DNA of 64,000 nt from Heligmosomoides polygyrus polygyrus (GCA_947396885.1 OX377205.1:54544676-54608675), one strand, 5' to 3'; numbered from the stretch's first letter, positions 1 to 10,879 are shown. Notes: generated by a model from the sequence alone, not told the origin. A program made the numbers and translations.

Positions 1-445
1 TTTTCTTCTCTCCACCTCCTCATATTGGTTTTTATCAGTGTTACTGTTTGTTTGATGTTCATCTCTGGCATATCCTTTTTCGATCGATGTCACGTGTGTT
101 AATGTTACACATCAATAAATAAATAACTATTCCACTTATCTTGACGTTGCATATCTCCCCCAAATTTTTAGTTTCTCCAGTAAAACGTCCTCGCCATGGA
201 TTGCAGAAATGTAGGTCGTAAAAACAATGATTGCTCGAGCCTACTTCTGTAGTTTTTTTCTTTTTCGATGCTTTCTGAGTCTTCGTAGGTTCCGAGTGTT
301 CCATAGAGGAGAACGTTTTAGTTGCTAATGATGTATGAATTATTCTTTTCTTCCTTGTTTTTGTTTCTTCGTTGCGTTAGCGTTTTACATACTCACCGCT
401 AAAGTTCTTGAAAGTTTGAAGACTATCATCATTGGAAGATCTGTA
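1..445. repeat. Near-identical copy of 33025-33469 (LINE 3' end-like repeat)
   Basis: These bases repeat almost exactly at 33025-33469, in the same orientation and about 33 kb away. I see only a handful of substitutions and a 2-base length change in a T run. The block contains an AATAAATAAATAA tract near 115-125. In the second copy it directly follows a dead APE-type LINE, so it may be the 3' region of that LINE. The second copy ends at an N gap exactly where this one continues with TGTAAATTTTCC, so the full length of the duplication is unknown. The short reading frame on the minus strand here is repeat sequence, not a gene. Confidence 0.8.
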
Positions 446-1560
446 AATTTTCCATGGATTCAAGTGTGACCAGACAGTCTCCCTTTTTTGTTAAGATAAT
501 TTAGGACTGCTATACTCACCATCAGATTAGCGCAGTTATCCTCAGGGTGCTCAGTGCTGAAGGCCTGTTAATCTAGTATTTTAGTTTTTTTACGGAGTTG
601 AAACATCCTGTTATTAATTCGATTACGCCTCGTATGGCATGCTATCTACCTGGCGTTGCTGAATCTTCTAGGCTTACGAGCTATTTTGAACTTATGTGCT
701 AGGTAATTTGCGTAAGGCGTTCCATAGGGCCACAGGTGTCATGTTCCAATATATACTATGGTCCGCCTTAGTTCACACACTATTTATTGAAAGCCTACTT
801 TATAGGACTGTCTAAGGACATGCTCTTCGTTGGCCCTCGCCGATATACGCGCTGCCCGTCAACGGCTGGTTTATCTAATTTATTTAAACCGGCTGCCTAT
901 GTACCAACTTCTAGCGGAGGCCTTAAACTCCGCTCAGGTCTTTAAAAATCAGGCGCTTATTTTTTTACATTCCTACCCTTTCTTCCGCACTAAGCACCTC
1001 CCCTTTTTCTCGTTTTTTGGAGTTCTTGTTGTCAGTGTTTACCTACTGATAGGTGGACGATGCTTGTTTCCATGGAAAATCCGCCAAGATTAGCTGTGAT
1101 CGTTCGTCTGCTTTCTGCTATAAATAAATAAACTTATTAATTTCTTTAGCCAGAACATGCATATCTTTGACTTCCCTAGTAATCCTAGGTCTGGCCTAGA
1201 ACACCAGTTCGAGCTCAACAATCGCAATAGGTTGCTAACAGTGCTTTCCATACCCACTAACGAAGGAGGTCAGTGAACTCGGTCCGGAGATTCTGAACGA
1301 GACCTATAAGGCCTTATAGGGCATCGGACGAGGATCACAGGACTAAGTTTCGTTTTTGCTAAATGCCCCTGGATGGTCCACAAATGACAAAAATTGTATC
1401 ACTTCAGAGCGGGCTGATAAGGCAAAAGTGTCATCTGGAATGGCCCTGTCGCGCTCTGAACTTAACTCACAAAAGATTTGGAGCTCAAACTAAAGTTAGA
1501 TTATAGTAGTATGATAATTAACGACGTTTCCTAGACGAAGATACAGAGTGCATTCAAGTG
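446..1560. other. Unassigned repeat-like DNA, no gene recognised
   Basis: No exon with plausible splice borders or a recognisable protein family is visible. A short open stretch at 830-1093 has a composition unlike a conserved protein and ends near a CTATAAATAAATAAAC tract at 1120, which resembles the 3' tail of a LINE. I could not assign it to a family. Confidence 0.4.
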
Positions 1561-2610
1561 ATTCATTCGGATAGATAGCGACTAGATGACCGGCTGGATA
1601 GCGATGCGGGCATACGGTAGGGGAGTCGAGAGTTCGATTCCGGAGGAGGTTACGGAATTTGCTTTGTGTTCTGCTTCCATTTTTGCAACTGAAGAGTACA
1701 TTTTCGCTACGGTAGGGTACCTACCGTATTATTGGTTAGTGGTGAATAAGGGTGACGAAGTCATGACTGCCGATTTCGACCAGACCTCGCCTATGGGAAA
1801 TATTCGAGCAGCTGACCACACATCTGTCACTCTTTTTCTGAATTATCACTCTGCTTGTACTACTTTTCATCGAAGGTTGGAAAATAAGTCTGACCACATT
1901 GAAGAAGAAAGCCACACTGCTAACGTTGGCGGCTTTACTCACCCATGTCTACCGTAACCTGCCATAATCGACCGAAAATATAAAAAAGATATCATATCCG
2001 TGATCAGCACCCCAAAATAATCCCCATTAAAAAAGGCATTCCTTTACTACTTACACATACCATTGTAACCTTCTGCCATCCATCGTTTCAACGAAAATGG
2101 TTGCCAAATTGGTGATCTGCATCCCAGTAGTATAACATGTAATAGTAAATAATAATGATAATATGATAGAATTTGTGAATGTTGTGAAAAGCATAAAAAG
2201 CAGTCTGCAATGAAATCCGAAGAGCAATGAGCATGTCTTTATAATGGGTGAAATCAGTGCTTGTCGATCGTGTCACGAGTGAGAAACACTTCAAAAACTA
2301 ATAGAGAACATACTAAAGAGGTCATATGAGGATGGCACCTAACGGAACCTTCCTCAGCGAGACAAGCGTGGTTTACTGGACGCGCGACATCACTCCACAC
2401 GAGAAAACCAGCTTCTTCCACATCTGACAACCGGTTGAAAGCGGGTTTATGAAGCGAATACGGTACCCTACCGAACCCAAAATGGATTCTTCATTTGCAA
2501 AAAACGCTAACAGTCCACATAGGTACGTAGAAACCTCATCCCCAGAATCGAACCCTCGACCACCTAGAGAAGGGTTGCGTTTTGTCCTCGTTTCCTAAAT
2601 TCGCTAACCG
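1560..2610. mobile_element. Inverted-repeat element with Pol III B-box-like ends
   Basis: The stretch from about 1620 to 1740 is matched in reverse complement by about 2460-2575. Shared landmarks are GAGTTCGATTCCGG (plus) against GGGTTCGATTCTGGGG (minus), then TTTTTGCAACTGAAGA against TTTTTGCAAATGAAGA, then CGGTAGGGTACC in both. The GTTCGATTC core fits the B box of a tRNA promoter, so the two arms may be SINE copies inserted in opposite directions, or the long inverted repeats of one roughly 1 kb element. No transposase frame is visible between the arms. Confidence 0.5.
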
Positions 2611-2649
2611 TGATTCAATTATTGCCACAGTTTTGGACATCTTAAAAGG

Positions 2650-2945
2650 ATAAAAAAGGATAAAGTACGGCGTTACTCAATCCCTTCTGGGATGCGCCAG
2701 CGCATTCTACTTCTACGGGATGTCGTGGAGGCGACATGAGTGCGTATTTGGCCATACAATGACTTGCGGTGGCCAGCCGATGAACAAGTCAGCGCTTTAT
2801 CCTTCCCAGACAAGTCTGGTACCAATTCACCGACCCCGGAGGGATGGAAGGCTTGGTTGGCCTGGGCGGGAAATCCGAACCAGGAACCTGGTATCGGGTG
2901 CACGCGACAGTCGCGCCTCCTCCGACTGCGCTACACGCGCCCTTT
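2650..2945 (-). repeat. tRNA-derived SINE
   Basis: Read on the minus strand from about 2945, the sequence begins GGGCGCGTGTAGCGCAGTCG. Its TAGCGCAGTCGG fits a Pol III A box. About 50 bases further on, CCTGGTTCGGATTTCC approximates a B box. The remaining 200 bases are unrelated to tRNA, as in a SINE body. A diverged relative lies at about 15080-15385 in the same orientation, sharing the GCGCATTCTACTTC and GGATGGAAGG blocks. There is no intact cloverleaf, so this is not a functional tRNA gene. Alternative: a tRNA pseudogene fused to an older repeat. Confidence 0.6.
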
Positions 2946-3243
2946 GGACATCCCAGTAAAAATTATATGAAGAGATGATTTTTGCGTTATCTCCGTTGCC
3001 GTGTTTCGTATTCCGGCTTCTGCTCCTTTTTGAGATATTCCGTTAAACACTCAGTGTTCCGCTTCTTCTTCGAGACATTATTCATTGCGTTGCGATGAAT
3101 AATGTCCCGAAAAAAGCGGAGCACGGATGCTTTCAATGGTGGCGAAAACTATTTTTAGCAGGGACCGCTGTTGTGAAAACGATTTGGAGAGTTGCCCATT
3201 GGTTTAACGTGTTTTGACTGCTAATGTTTCATACGTGATTCGA
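2946..3243. other. Short spacer with a strong hairpin
   Basis: The only clear structure is a hairpin. The perfect 12-bp arms GACATTATTCAT (3074-3085) and ATGAATAATGTC (3095-3106) are separated by 9 bases. They are extended outside by the paired blocks TCCGCTT and AAGCGGA. It could be a small MITE remnant. No gene is seen. Confidence 0.5.
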
Positions 3244-3245
3244 TA

Positions 3246-4121
3246 CTGTCCTCTCCCATTACGGCGCCTTCGGATAAGACTCGATTCTCGATATAACGTA
3301 AATTTTCTCCGACCCCAGCCAGCTTACCTTTACCCCACTACAAATCAACTCCGCTTAAGGTGCGAACGCTACTCCCGTTATAGCACTGTTTTGGGAGGAA
3401 CTCTCCCATTACAACGCGACCAGGACTGAATTCCGGTCTTACACAGAAGATGAAGACAAGCAAGATGCTGACCCCGTCTGTCATCAGACCTATCGTTCTA
3501 CTGCCTCGAGCACAGTGGAGGACTCCTTGTAGTCGTTAGAAGCTTCCGTGTATTGGAGAGTTCCTCTACCAGGAATAAGAGAGGAGGTCTAGGCAAACCC
3601 AGGTTATTCAAAACGCCCTACACATTTGATTTAAGCCCCGAGCAGCTGGTGTAGATGTTTCATTACACGCTACATCTCCATATCGTGAGAAAGTGCTGAT
3701 ATGCCATTTACAACGAGCATATCGCGGATATGGCGCACGATTTAACAGCACTGGTAGTGTAATGGGTTCACATCCTGCTCGAAGGCAGGGAGTGCGGGTT
3801 CAAGTCCCGCCTGGGGCGATAGATTTGATCGCAACAAAACCTCTTGCAATATTTGGCTGCACAGTTTTGCTGGTATTCACGTCTGACTACCCGAGAGTGC
3901 CTCTAATTAAGGACAGGGCTTCATTAATAATTTAAAGTTATTCGTTGCCTTCACACTCTCTTCATACCTTATTGATACTATGGCCATATTTGTTCATATG
4001 ATTTCTGATAAATCTGTGCGTGAAAGAGTCTAAAAGAGGTTAGCTCCGGTTAGGACGCGACCCCCGTTACAACACGGACTTTCTCCGGTCCCTCCAAACG
4101 GGTTAGAACGAGAGGGGACTC
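3246..4121. mobile_element. Tigger/pogo-like non-autonomous DNA transposon, copy 1
   Basis: The element starts CTGTCCTCTCCCATTACGGC and its right end, read in reverse, starts GAGTCCCCTCTCGTTCTAAC. TA lies immediately outside both ends (3244-3245 and 4122-4123). The terminal CAGTCCCCTCTCGTTA-type motif (intact in copy 2 at 62772) and the subterminal TATAACGC/CGATATAACG words resemble Tigger/pogo elements of the Tc1-mariner superfamily, which target TA. Its roughly 876 bp hold no transposase, so it would depend on enzyme from elsewhere. It carries a tRNA-like segment at about 3745-3818. Confidence 0.65.
3745..3818 (+). pseudogene. tRNA-like sequence inside the Tigger-like element
   Basis: A T-arm-like hairpin, GCGGGTTCAAGTCCCGC at about 3794-3810, has a perfect 5-bp stem and a B-box core. 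An anticodon-arm-like hairpin, CCTGC-TCGAAG-GCAGG, precedes it with a 6-base rather than 7-base loop. The A-box-like TGGTAGTGTAATGGG lies upstream. The acceptor ends do not pair, so I call it a pseudogene or a captured Pol III promoter. The second family copy retains a degenerate version at about 63490-63545. Confidence 0.45.
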
Positions 4122-4123
4122 TA

Positions 4124-5458
4124 TATGATTTGAGTCACATTTCAGACTCAATTTAATGTATAAGATCTTCGATTTGGATTTCCTCCCTTTCTCTAAATGC
4201 TACGTGTACGTTTTTCACGATTTCTTATAGAAAGCTTCGGACGATAGTTTCTGTCCATGTTGTGTCTGTTGTGTTCCTGAAGACCATCCGGCTGATGAGC
4301 ACACTAATTTTGTCAAAAGCGTACGCAAGCTTTCCGCTTGCCGCTTGCAGGATTCAAGAATGGATGGCTTTGAATAACCTTCGACCTATTTATTGGCTTG
4401 TTGCCGTACATTTCGTCAGGGTTTCGACCATCCAGTTGTAACTCTGAGGTAGTGGTTGCATTCTTTCAATTGCACTATCTGATCTGCCTCTTAGGCAACT
4501 TTTATCATCATCCCCTTTCACGGTCGCAGCGAAGCATCCTCCAACAGCATAACCTCTGTGGCGGCCGCTCCAGGCTTAAACAGAAACGTGTAAAGCAGCG
4601 AATAGCTCAACAACAACTCTCCCCCTCTCTCTCGAGGTGACAGAGAATGCCTTCGAACGGCTCACCCAGAGACCTAAGAGTTTCCATGTGTTCAAGGAGA
4701 TCTTACAACAACGCAGCGCTAATCCATGACAATGTCCTTGACCGTCCCTGTGTCCGCGAGTATTAGCTGTATCAACAGGCTCTCATCCTCGAGCTTAGCC
4801 TCGTAGTGCGAAGCACCGCATGCGCTTTTTTCAGTTTGTGCGATGCTTTTGACTCAAAGTAAACCTATGTCAGTAACATAAAGCGTGTTGTTCTCAGACG
4901 GCAGAGTTCTTTAGCCAAGAAGTATTCTTGTATAAAGAAAACGCAGCCATGGAGGGTAGATCGCGAGCTAAATTTTTTCCACCGTAAGGCAACACAATCG
5001 CTTACCCCAAGGAAGCTGTGTGAAAATAGCGTTAGAACAAGAATTCATCACAAAAATCAGTGAACTCAAAGAGTAACTGAACTTGGCGGTGTGACTCTAA
5101 ATTCATGCAACTTAGTTAGCACGAAACATTGAACATTTACACAGTAGCTAAAATCGCAGGCTAGATTTCTTTTCACCTATAGCCGCAGCACCTTGATGAG
5201 AATGGGATAATGGTACAGTTGGGGACATTGCCTATACACTGCTAGACTTCGTGGAGATGCAGGACAGGCAATGCGAACGCACAGAGAATACCACTGGCAT
5301 GTCATATGCAACAATGTTGCTCACATGTAGGTAAAATTACCACGAAAGTGAGGAAGAGCCGGCCTAACCTAGCAGTCGGATCCATGCAGAACATGGATAT
5401 GAACCACAACTTCGTCAAACACCGATCAGAGATGTCAGGCGCATCGTTAGCCGGGAAC
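4124..5458. other. No gene recognised downstream of the galectin stop
   Basis: This stretch lies 3' of the minus-strand galectin gene. I see no conserved exon or repeat family with a second copy in the window. The galectin 3' UTR and polyadenylation signal would fall just below 5459, but I could not fix a cleavage site. Confidence 0.4.
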
Positions 5459-6299
5459 TCATTTGAGATGGACGCCTAGGAGACTGATGTCGCCTTCGAT
5501 AGAAATCTTGTTGATCTGACCACTCGGGATGCGATGGTCGAAGTAGGCGAAGGGGCGGTCGTTCACGAGCATCTGAAGAGGTACTCTGAATGCAGAACGA
5601 AGCCGGAATTTGTGAAGACACCGAAAGCACTGAAGGACATTCGGAGCTATTGCATCATTCGCGGTGAAACTTGCATGAGGTCAACAGCTTCCCGAGGTAG
5701 GCCCTCCCAGCGAGAAAGCGCTAAAGAGCTTTTAGTGCTTCATCTGCTTTGCATAAGTATAAGGCGCTTATTCTGTTCTCTAAAGTTCAGTGAAAGTCGG
5801 GAAGTTACGTAAAAGACGCAGGAAATCTGACAGGAGATGCTAAGTCATTTGACGTAGTAACGTCACTTGTGAAACGCGTGGAGATAATTTCCAGTTCTAC
5901 CTGTCTAATATCGGTTTCCGATGATGTCTTGCCACCGATATCACGATTGAGGCAATGACAAACCTCGAACGTCTTCTCGCCGCAGTGAATGAGCAAGTCG
6001 AAGGTCTGCTTCCTCTTGAAGGGGAACTCCCGGTCACCCACTTGCTCCTCTGGTCCCCAGCGATCATCTAGCCGGGAAGTTCGAAGTACCTTCTGCAATT
6101 GGGATTTTGGTCCGTCTGCTATATTTGTTTGGGAAGAATATACCTTCAGAGGGAAGACTGCTCGGAGACGGCATGCCAGCTCTGCTCCGGCGTGGAAGTC
6201 GATCATGAACTGCTTCGCCGCCTTAGGCACCAAACCGGACACGAACAGTCGTCGTCCCACGTAGAAATTACCTGGGATGTCGGCCGCATACGGGACACT
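5459..6299 (-). CDS. Tandem-repeat galectin, second CRD (three exons)
   Basis: Galectins are cytosolic or secreted lectins whose jelly-roll CRD binds beta-galactosides. Three exons read on the minus strand, all in phase 0: 6299-6144 (52 codons, starts SVPYAADIPGNFYVGRR after TTCAG), 6092-5964 (43 codons, contains RWGPEEQ and FDLLIHCGEKTFE) and 5572-5459 (37 codons plus TGA, contains FAYFDHR and INKISIEGDISLLGVHLK). Introns are 51 bp (GTATAT...TTGCAG) and 391 bp (GTTTGT...TTCAG). The joined 132 residues match a whole CRD in length and order. The 51-bp intron stays open in frame, so a naive reading runs straight through it. Of the usual sugar-contact set (H, N, R; N; W, E, R) only the Trp and one Glu are kept. 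The HxNPR segment reads R-L-R-A-V, VxN is changed to Thr, and the last Arg is Gln. Sugar binding by this domain may therefore be lost or altered. Confidence 0.87.
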
Positions 6300-9224
6300 C
6301 TGAATGTAGAGAAACTTAACCGGCCGCTCACAATTCAGGTCACCACGTTCCTGAATTCCAAGCAATGCCTCATCTCAAGAGAAAACTTGTGCATACGCAA
6401 CAATAACAAAGGGATTTCGAACTGTGAAAACCTCTGTAAATAAACTAATACCGGTGGACGAAGTTTGGGCATGGAAAATCACCAACGCAATCTGTTACAG
6501 AACGCCTAAGCGGTCTACACTAGAAATGCGTTCGGTATGAAGAAGCGTTTTGACTTGCAAGCGTTTATATAAATTTGTAGTGCGCTCTAAATTCAATACA
6601 ATCAGCAAATTGTAAATCATGACTCAAAGGTCCTAGGAATCTCGCCATTTGAACTATGCAATATCACTCGTCAGCTCGCTTTCACGGCTAACGACACAAT
6701 TAATGGCCCCACTAGTAAGAAACTGGCCTTTCAGAGTACCGAACAAGATGAAGTCCCATTGATCACTGTTTGCATGTTTAAACTCCACTGGTTGAGTTTA
6801 TATCCACACTTTCATACCTTAAGACTGTGAGCACATATGCTGAGTATTACTGACAATGCCAAAATCTTATGCCTCAACGTGGTTCTTTTCGTTCTTCGAG
6901 AAAACTTTTCCTAGTAAGCGGCCTTGTTCTCGCATAGCTGAAAGTTTTCAGGACAACTCACCATACAGCACCTAGTTACTCCTTAGCAAACTGAGATGTT
7001 GTGTATTGGCTTTATATTTTACAGAACAACACGAAATTGTTCGGCTGAAGGGGATCCCAGCACAGTAGTTTTTGGGTAAAGGTGGTCACTCGACCTGTTT
7101 CTAGTCTACAAGCTGTTCGCTAGAGTCATCCTGAATAGAATTAGTCGAAGGCTAGCGAACAGGCAGGATTTCGGAGAGGATTCAGCACGATCGACCATAC
7201 ACACCATTACGAAGCTCATCGAAGTGTCTCGAGAGTACAAGCTGCCGCTGTGCCTTACGTTCATCCACCTGAAGAAGGCGCCTGAACTATAGGAGAAGGA
7301 GGAGGAACACGCGATCAGCGTCGTGCAGAAGGGAATGGAGACAACGATGCTCGGAGTGGGAGACAAACTTCGTCGAAATTCGAAGATCAGAGAGGCCGTC
7401 GCATAGGCCCGTCGAAAGTTTTATGCGCCGGCTACGTAATGCGCTTCGCAGACACCCGCTGGACGAGAGCCGTCACCGACTGGGTTCCGCATGATGTCGA
7501 GAGACCACCAAGACGCCCACCAATGCATTGGTCCGACTTCCTCGTGAAAGCCCTGAACGGTCTTCGTGTCCCTCGAGCGAGGAGGATCCATTGAAGCACT
7601 GTGGCACGGGACAAGGACGAGTGGAGACGTAGCTGGCGCTCGATCGAGGAACTCGTGGATTAACGGGACGATAGATGATACAGGTGATACACGAAAAATT
7701 CCGTAAATCACTACCGTATAACTACATCAGCAAAACCAAAGGCAACTAAAACATCCGTCTCTTACTAACTTTTGACAACCAAGGTTCTAAGTTAGAAAAG
7801 CAGCTTCGCCAAGCCTCTGCAGGCAACGATCATTGGGGATGACCAGACAACAATTTTCAATTTTTAAACCAGAAGCGGAGAATAATCCTTCCCCCAGTTA
7901 ATATAGGACAAGCGGTTGTTTAATAGAGAATTATATGCCCTTCAGAACACTATTATTGTAGTCTTGATATAAAGTTGTAAGCAATGGTAGATTGTGCAAA
8001 CTGCTGCTGAAATTCAGAAGAAAACGAAATCCAAATTATGAAAGACGAGAAATGTCCTATGAAGGAACTCCATGTCAGTAGCACTTATACAATCAATCAG
8101 ACAAACGAAGTGGCATAGTTCATGAGTGTATGGCGCAATTTCTACACAAGTACATTCAAGAACGCCACGCTGCTCGGAATTTAAAGTTTTCTAGAAACAT
8201 TATTTTGGAATGAAACTCACGATTCTATGGTGGTGCTTTTTGGATATGGATATCGCCCCCTCTACTTTCTGCTTTCTGGACAATTTTTGACCATTTTCCC
8301 AGAAAACAGAAAACAGAAAAAATTTGCCTAAATTGGCCAGAAAATCAGAAAACAGAAATTCCGCCCATCCCTGTTTGTATCCATTTCTAATATCCTTCGA
8401 TTTGGCTCGCGCCTACAGGGAAGGTATGAGCCTGTCCAAGACGGTAGCCACTATGAGCCCATTCCATGAAACCTACTGGCGCCTGTGCCTTGTTGCTCCC
8501 AAATAGTAGTCGGGCACCAGGCCACGAGACGGCAATGGGTGTCCAATCGCCCATGCTCGAGGAAGGACAGTCGATTGTTGCACAGTGCTACTCTACTGCC
8601 CACCTATACTACTAGACACACTGATGACGGCAGACAGGCAGTCACCGCAGTCCCAGCGGGTGGGCGATTAAGGCTGACTGTCATCCGCTTAGGTACCGCT
8701 GGACGGCACACTAGTTTTAGAGCATGCCTGATGATTCGACCTTTTAAAAATTGTCAAGGATAGATAGATTTTCAAAGATAGGGGTGGCAAGATCTGCCAA
8801 AAGTTGACTACGATGATCCGCCGTGACGTAGGTGTTCGCTCTCCTGACTCAAGGGTAAATTTGACACGGCACTATTGCCCTTTCACTTATCTAGAAAGAT
8901 CGAAAAAATTTACGCCCAATATTCGCCTAGGGAGGTTATCTAGAGTGCTAATCGCAAATATGATTCCCGTTTTTTGGGTTTTAGCAGATTACCACGTGTG
9001 CGCGCGGACAGTGCGATATCGTAGTAAAACTTGAGGGTCCCTAGTTTGCTGGGTTCAATTGCTTTGCAGAGATGCGACCTGCCCTTCTACTATTTGAAGG
9101 GTGGAGATTCTCATACTGGTATTCGTTTTCGTCGTTTATGCATACGCTGGAGACATTCCCTGGTCAGTGATTTTAAGTTGGAATAGCGCGTTTGGTTAGG
9201 CGGTGGAGAATATGAAGTACTTAC
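6300..9224 (-). other. Large galectin intron carrying an RTE fragment
   Basis: This is the intron between the exon ending ...SWEGKFY and the exon starting SVPYAAD. On the minus strand it begins GTAAGTAC (below 9225) and ends CTACATTCAG (above 6299). At about 2.9 kb it is far longer than the 51-bp intron of the same gene. It contains a plus-strand RTE fragment (7106-7690), antisense to the gene. The rest (6300-7100 and 7700-9224) shows nothing I can assign. Confidence 0.75.
7106..7700 (+). mobile_element. RTE LINE fragment, internally deleted (pseudogene)
   Basis: Plus-strand translation in pieces gives STIHTITKLIEVSREYKLPL followed by CLTFIHLKKA, the palm region of the same RTE seen at 21785-24180. 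It then jumps to an endonuclease/RT C-terminal part ([37 protein letters not shown]) and a stop. The central RT, including the FADD motif, is missing. The 3' end carries TGATACAGGTGATACACG, the short tandem tail typical of this RTE family. In-frame stops and frameshifts make it dead. Confidence 0.8.
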
Positions 9225-9482
9225 ATAGAACTTTCCCTCCCAAGAGACTCCATAGAGGCGGACGTCGCCGTTGACGTACACATGAGATATGTTGTTCATT
9301 GGCACGTAGTGGGCGAATTTCGCTACGAGACGGTGTTCTACGTAGATCTGAACGAAAAACGAAGAATAGGGACAACCAAGGAGTTCAATGATAAATAACT
9401 AACGTGGAACTGGTCCTCGAAACAACGCATTCTAATGTCGAATTCATCGTTGACTTTGTAGCGCTGCTTGATTGCTCCTTCT
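9225..9482 (-). CDS. Tandem-repeat galectin, C-terminal part of first CRD (two exons)
   Basis: Two minus-strand exons belong to the same gene. Exon 9482-9404 (79 nt) enters with one base of a split codon, then reads EGAIKQRYKVNDEFDIRMRC and on through FEDQFH, and ends at a GTTAGT donor. Exon 9347-9225 (41 codons, phase 0 at both ends) follows an acceptor CGTTCAG. It reads IYVEHRLVAKFAHYVPMNN, then ISHVYVNGDVRLYGVSWEG and KFY, followed by GTAAGTAC. This matches the last strands of a nematode galectin CRD and the linker into a second CRD, the layout of tandem-repeat galectins. The preceding exon should carry the HxNPR...WGxEER part of CRD1. I searched by eye to about 17 kb and did not find it, so the N-terminus may lie beyond the Penelope-like element, in the N gap, or be lost. 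Confidence 0.85.
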
Positions 9483-10080
9483 CTGTAAGAAAGCTCACCA
9501 TTATCTCTTCATCAATGATTCACAACGTATTTTTCGTTCAAAACCTGATATTGAATCTAGTTAGAAGTAGAAAGATTGTTGTTCGCTCGTGAGATTGTAA
9601 GCATAAGAAACATGGTGGGTCACCCACGGATCTCTGAAGCAAAATGTAATAAATGTTACTGTTACTGTTATAGTGGGTTTACTTGCAGGGCACAACAAAT
9701 AATGATTCGCAGCGGTTTATCTATGGAATTCTTAGAGGGGCCTAAAAGCATGACATGCATCGGCCAGGTGTAGTACTTCGGGAGTATCTTGTTTCACAGT
9801 GTATGACTGCGAAGAATTAGCATAGAACACATCGAAATTTCCCCTTTCGCCTCATGTCTCGATATGAAGCATACGTCGCAGCGTTTGATGGGAGGTACCA
9901 GAGAGCATCTCGATACTTTCATCGTCAATGTAACCTTCGGCTTAGTATCGAAGGTTGAAGCTTCGATTTCGAATGCATCTATAACTCGATTTTCCTCCTA
10001 TTCGAAAATGAAGACGACCGTCTGAAAACGCCGTTACAGCTTGGCTGCCTTTTACTAACGAAGTCTTTATGTGGCAAGAT
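9483..10080. other. Galectin upstream intron, no exon found
   Basis: Probably intron of the galectin gene, because the exon at 9404-9482 begins with a split codon. I see no CRD1 exon on the minus strand here. A CTGTTACTGTTA-type short repeat is near 9655. The segment runs into the 3' end of the Penelope-like element. Confidence 0.4.
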
Positions 10081-10495
10081 TCCTTATCTACAACTGAAGC
10101 TGAAGATGGGTAGTGCGCAGCAGTTCCACTGATGGCAGTAGCTGCCAGGTTCGACCTTCGATGAATCTCGGCATTGATCGTTGTCCAATTGTTTAGGTGG
10201 TGTTGAACTCGAAACGGAGATAGTACACGCTTTATTGACGACTAACGTTTCGTCGATGTCGCCTTCTTCAGAGTCTGAAAAGTCCAAACATATGTTGAAG
10301 CTACCAGGCCAAACACGCCACGAACATTGCGAAAATTCAAAGACCCCCCGAACAGCAACCCTTCCAGCAGAGAGAGATGACAGCAGCCCAACATTTAGAA
10401 CACCCGAGAGACCCCACAAAGTGAAACTGTCTAAAAGGCGAGACTGAGGTAAGGGGTGAGCTCGCGGGTTATATAGACGCATTCCCCCCGCCGAT

Positions 10496-10879
10496 TCAAC
10501 CTCCGGTTTTGGCCTGTATCCAGAACCCCTCCAGGATTTTGCGCGTGGCGGTATGGGCCTCCCGTGCTAGAATTTTGAAAGTGACCCCAAAGTCGGCGCC
10601 GTTAAGGTCGTTTACCCTGTGGCAGCCCAAAGCTGATGGTTGTGACCTGCTCTTCCCTTCCAGGTGTTCCTTAACGCGGGCGTTGAAGGGGCGAGCTGTT
10701 TCACCGATGTATTCACCTCCACAGCTGTTGCACCTCATGAGGTAGACAACCCCCGAAATCATGCAGTCTCCTTCGTTACCTGCAGCACAGATGGCGCAAT
10801 TTGGGGTTTCGCAACTCCTGTCGTACAGGCGGTTGCGCACTAAACGACTTTTCAGGTTAGCGGGAGGTGTATCTACCAC
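10496..10879 (-). pseudogene. GIY-YIG endonuclease domain of the Penelope-like element
   Basis: A 127-codon open segment. A Cys cluster (CETPNCAICAAG) is followed by GVVYLMRCNSCGGEYIGET, giving the GIY-like GVVY and the exact YIG, then ARPFNARVKEHLEG with the expected catalytic Arg. Near the end, ATRKILEGFWIQAK carries the Glu usually seen in the last conserved motif. In Penelope-like elements this domain nicks the target to prime reverse transcription. The domain itself looks intact, but the RT upstream is broken. Confidence 0.85.

Noticed and set aside
3745..3818. Functional tRNA gene
   Set aside because: T-arm and anticodon-like arm form, but the acceptor stem does not pair and the anticodon loop has six bases.
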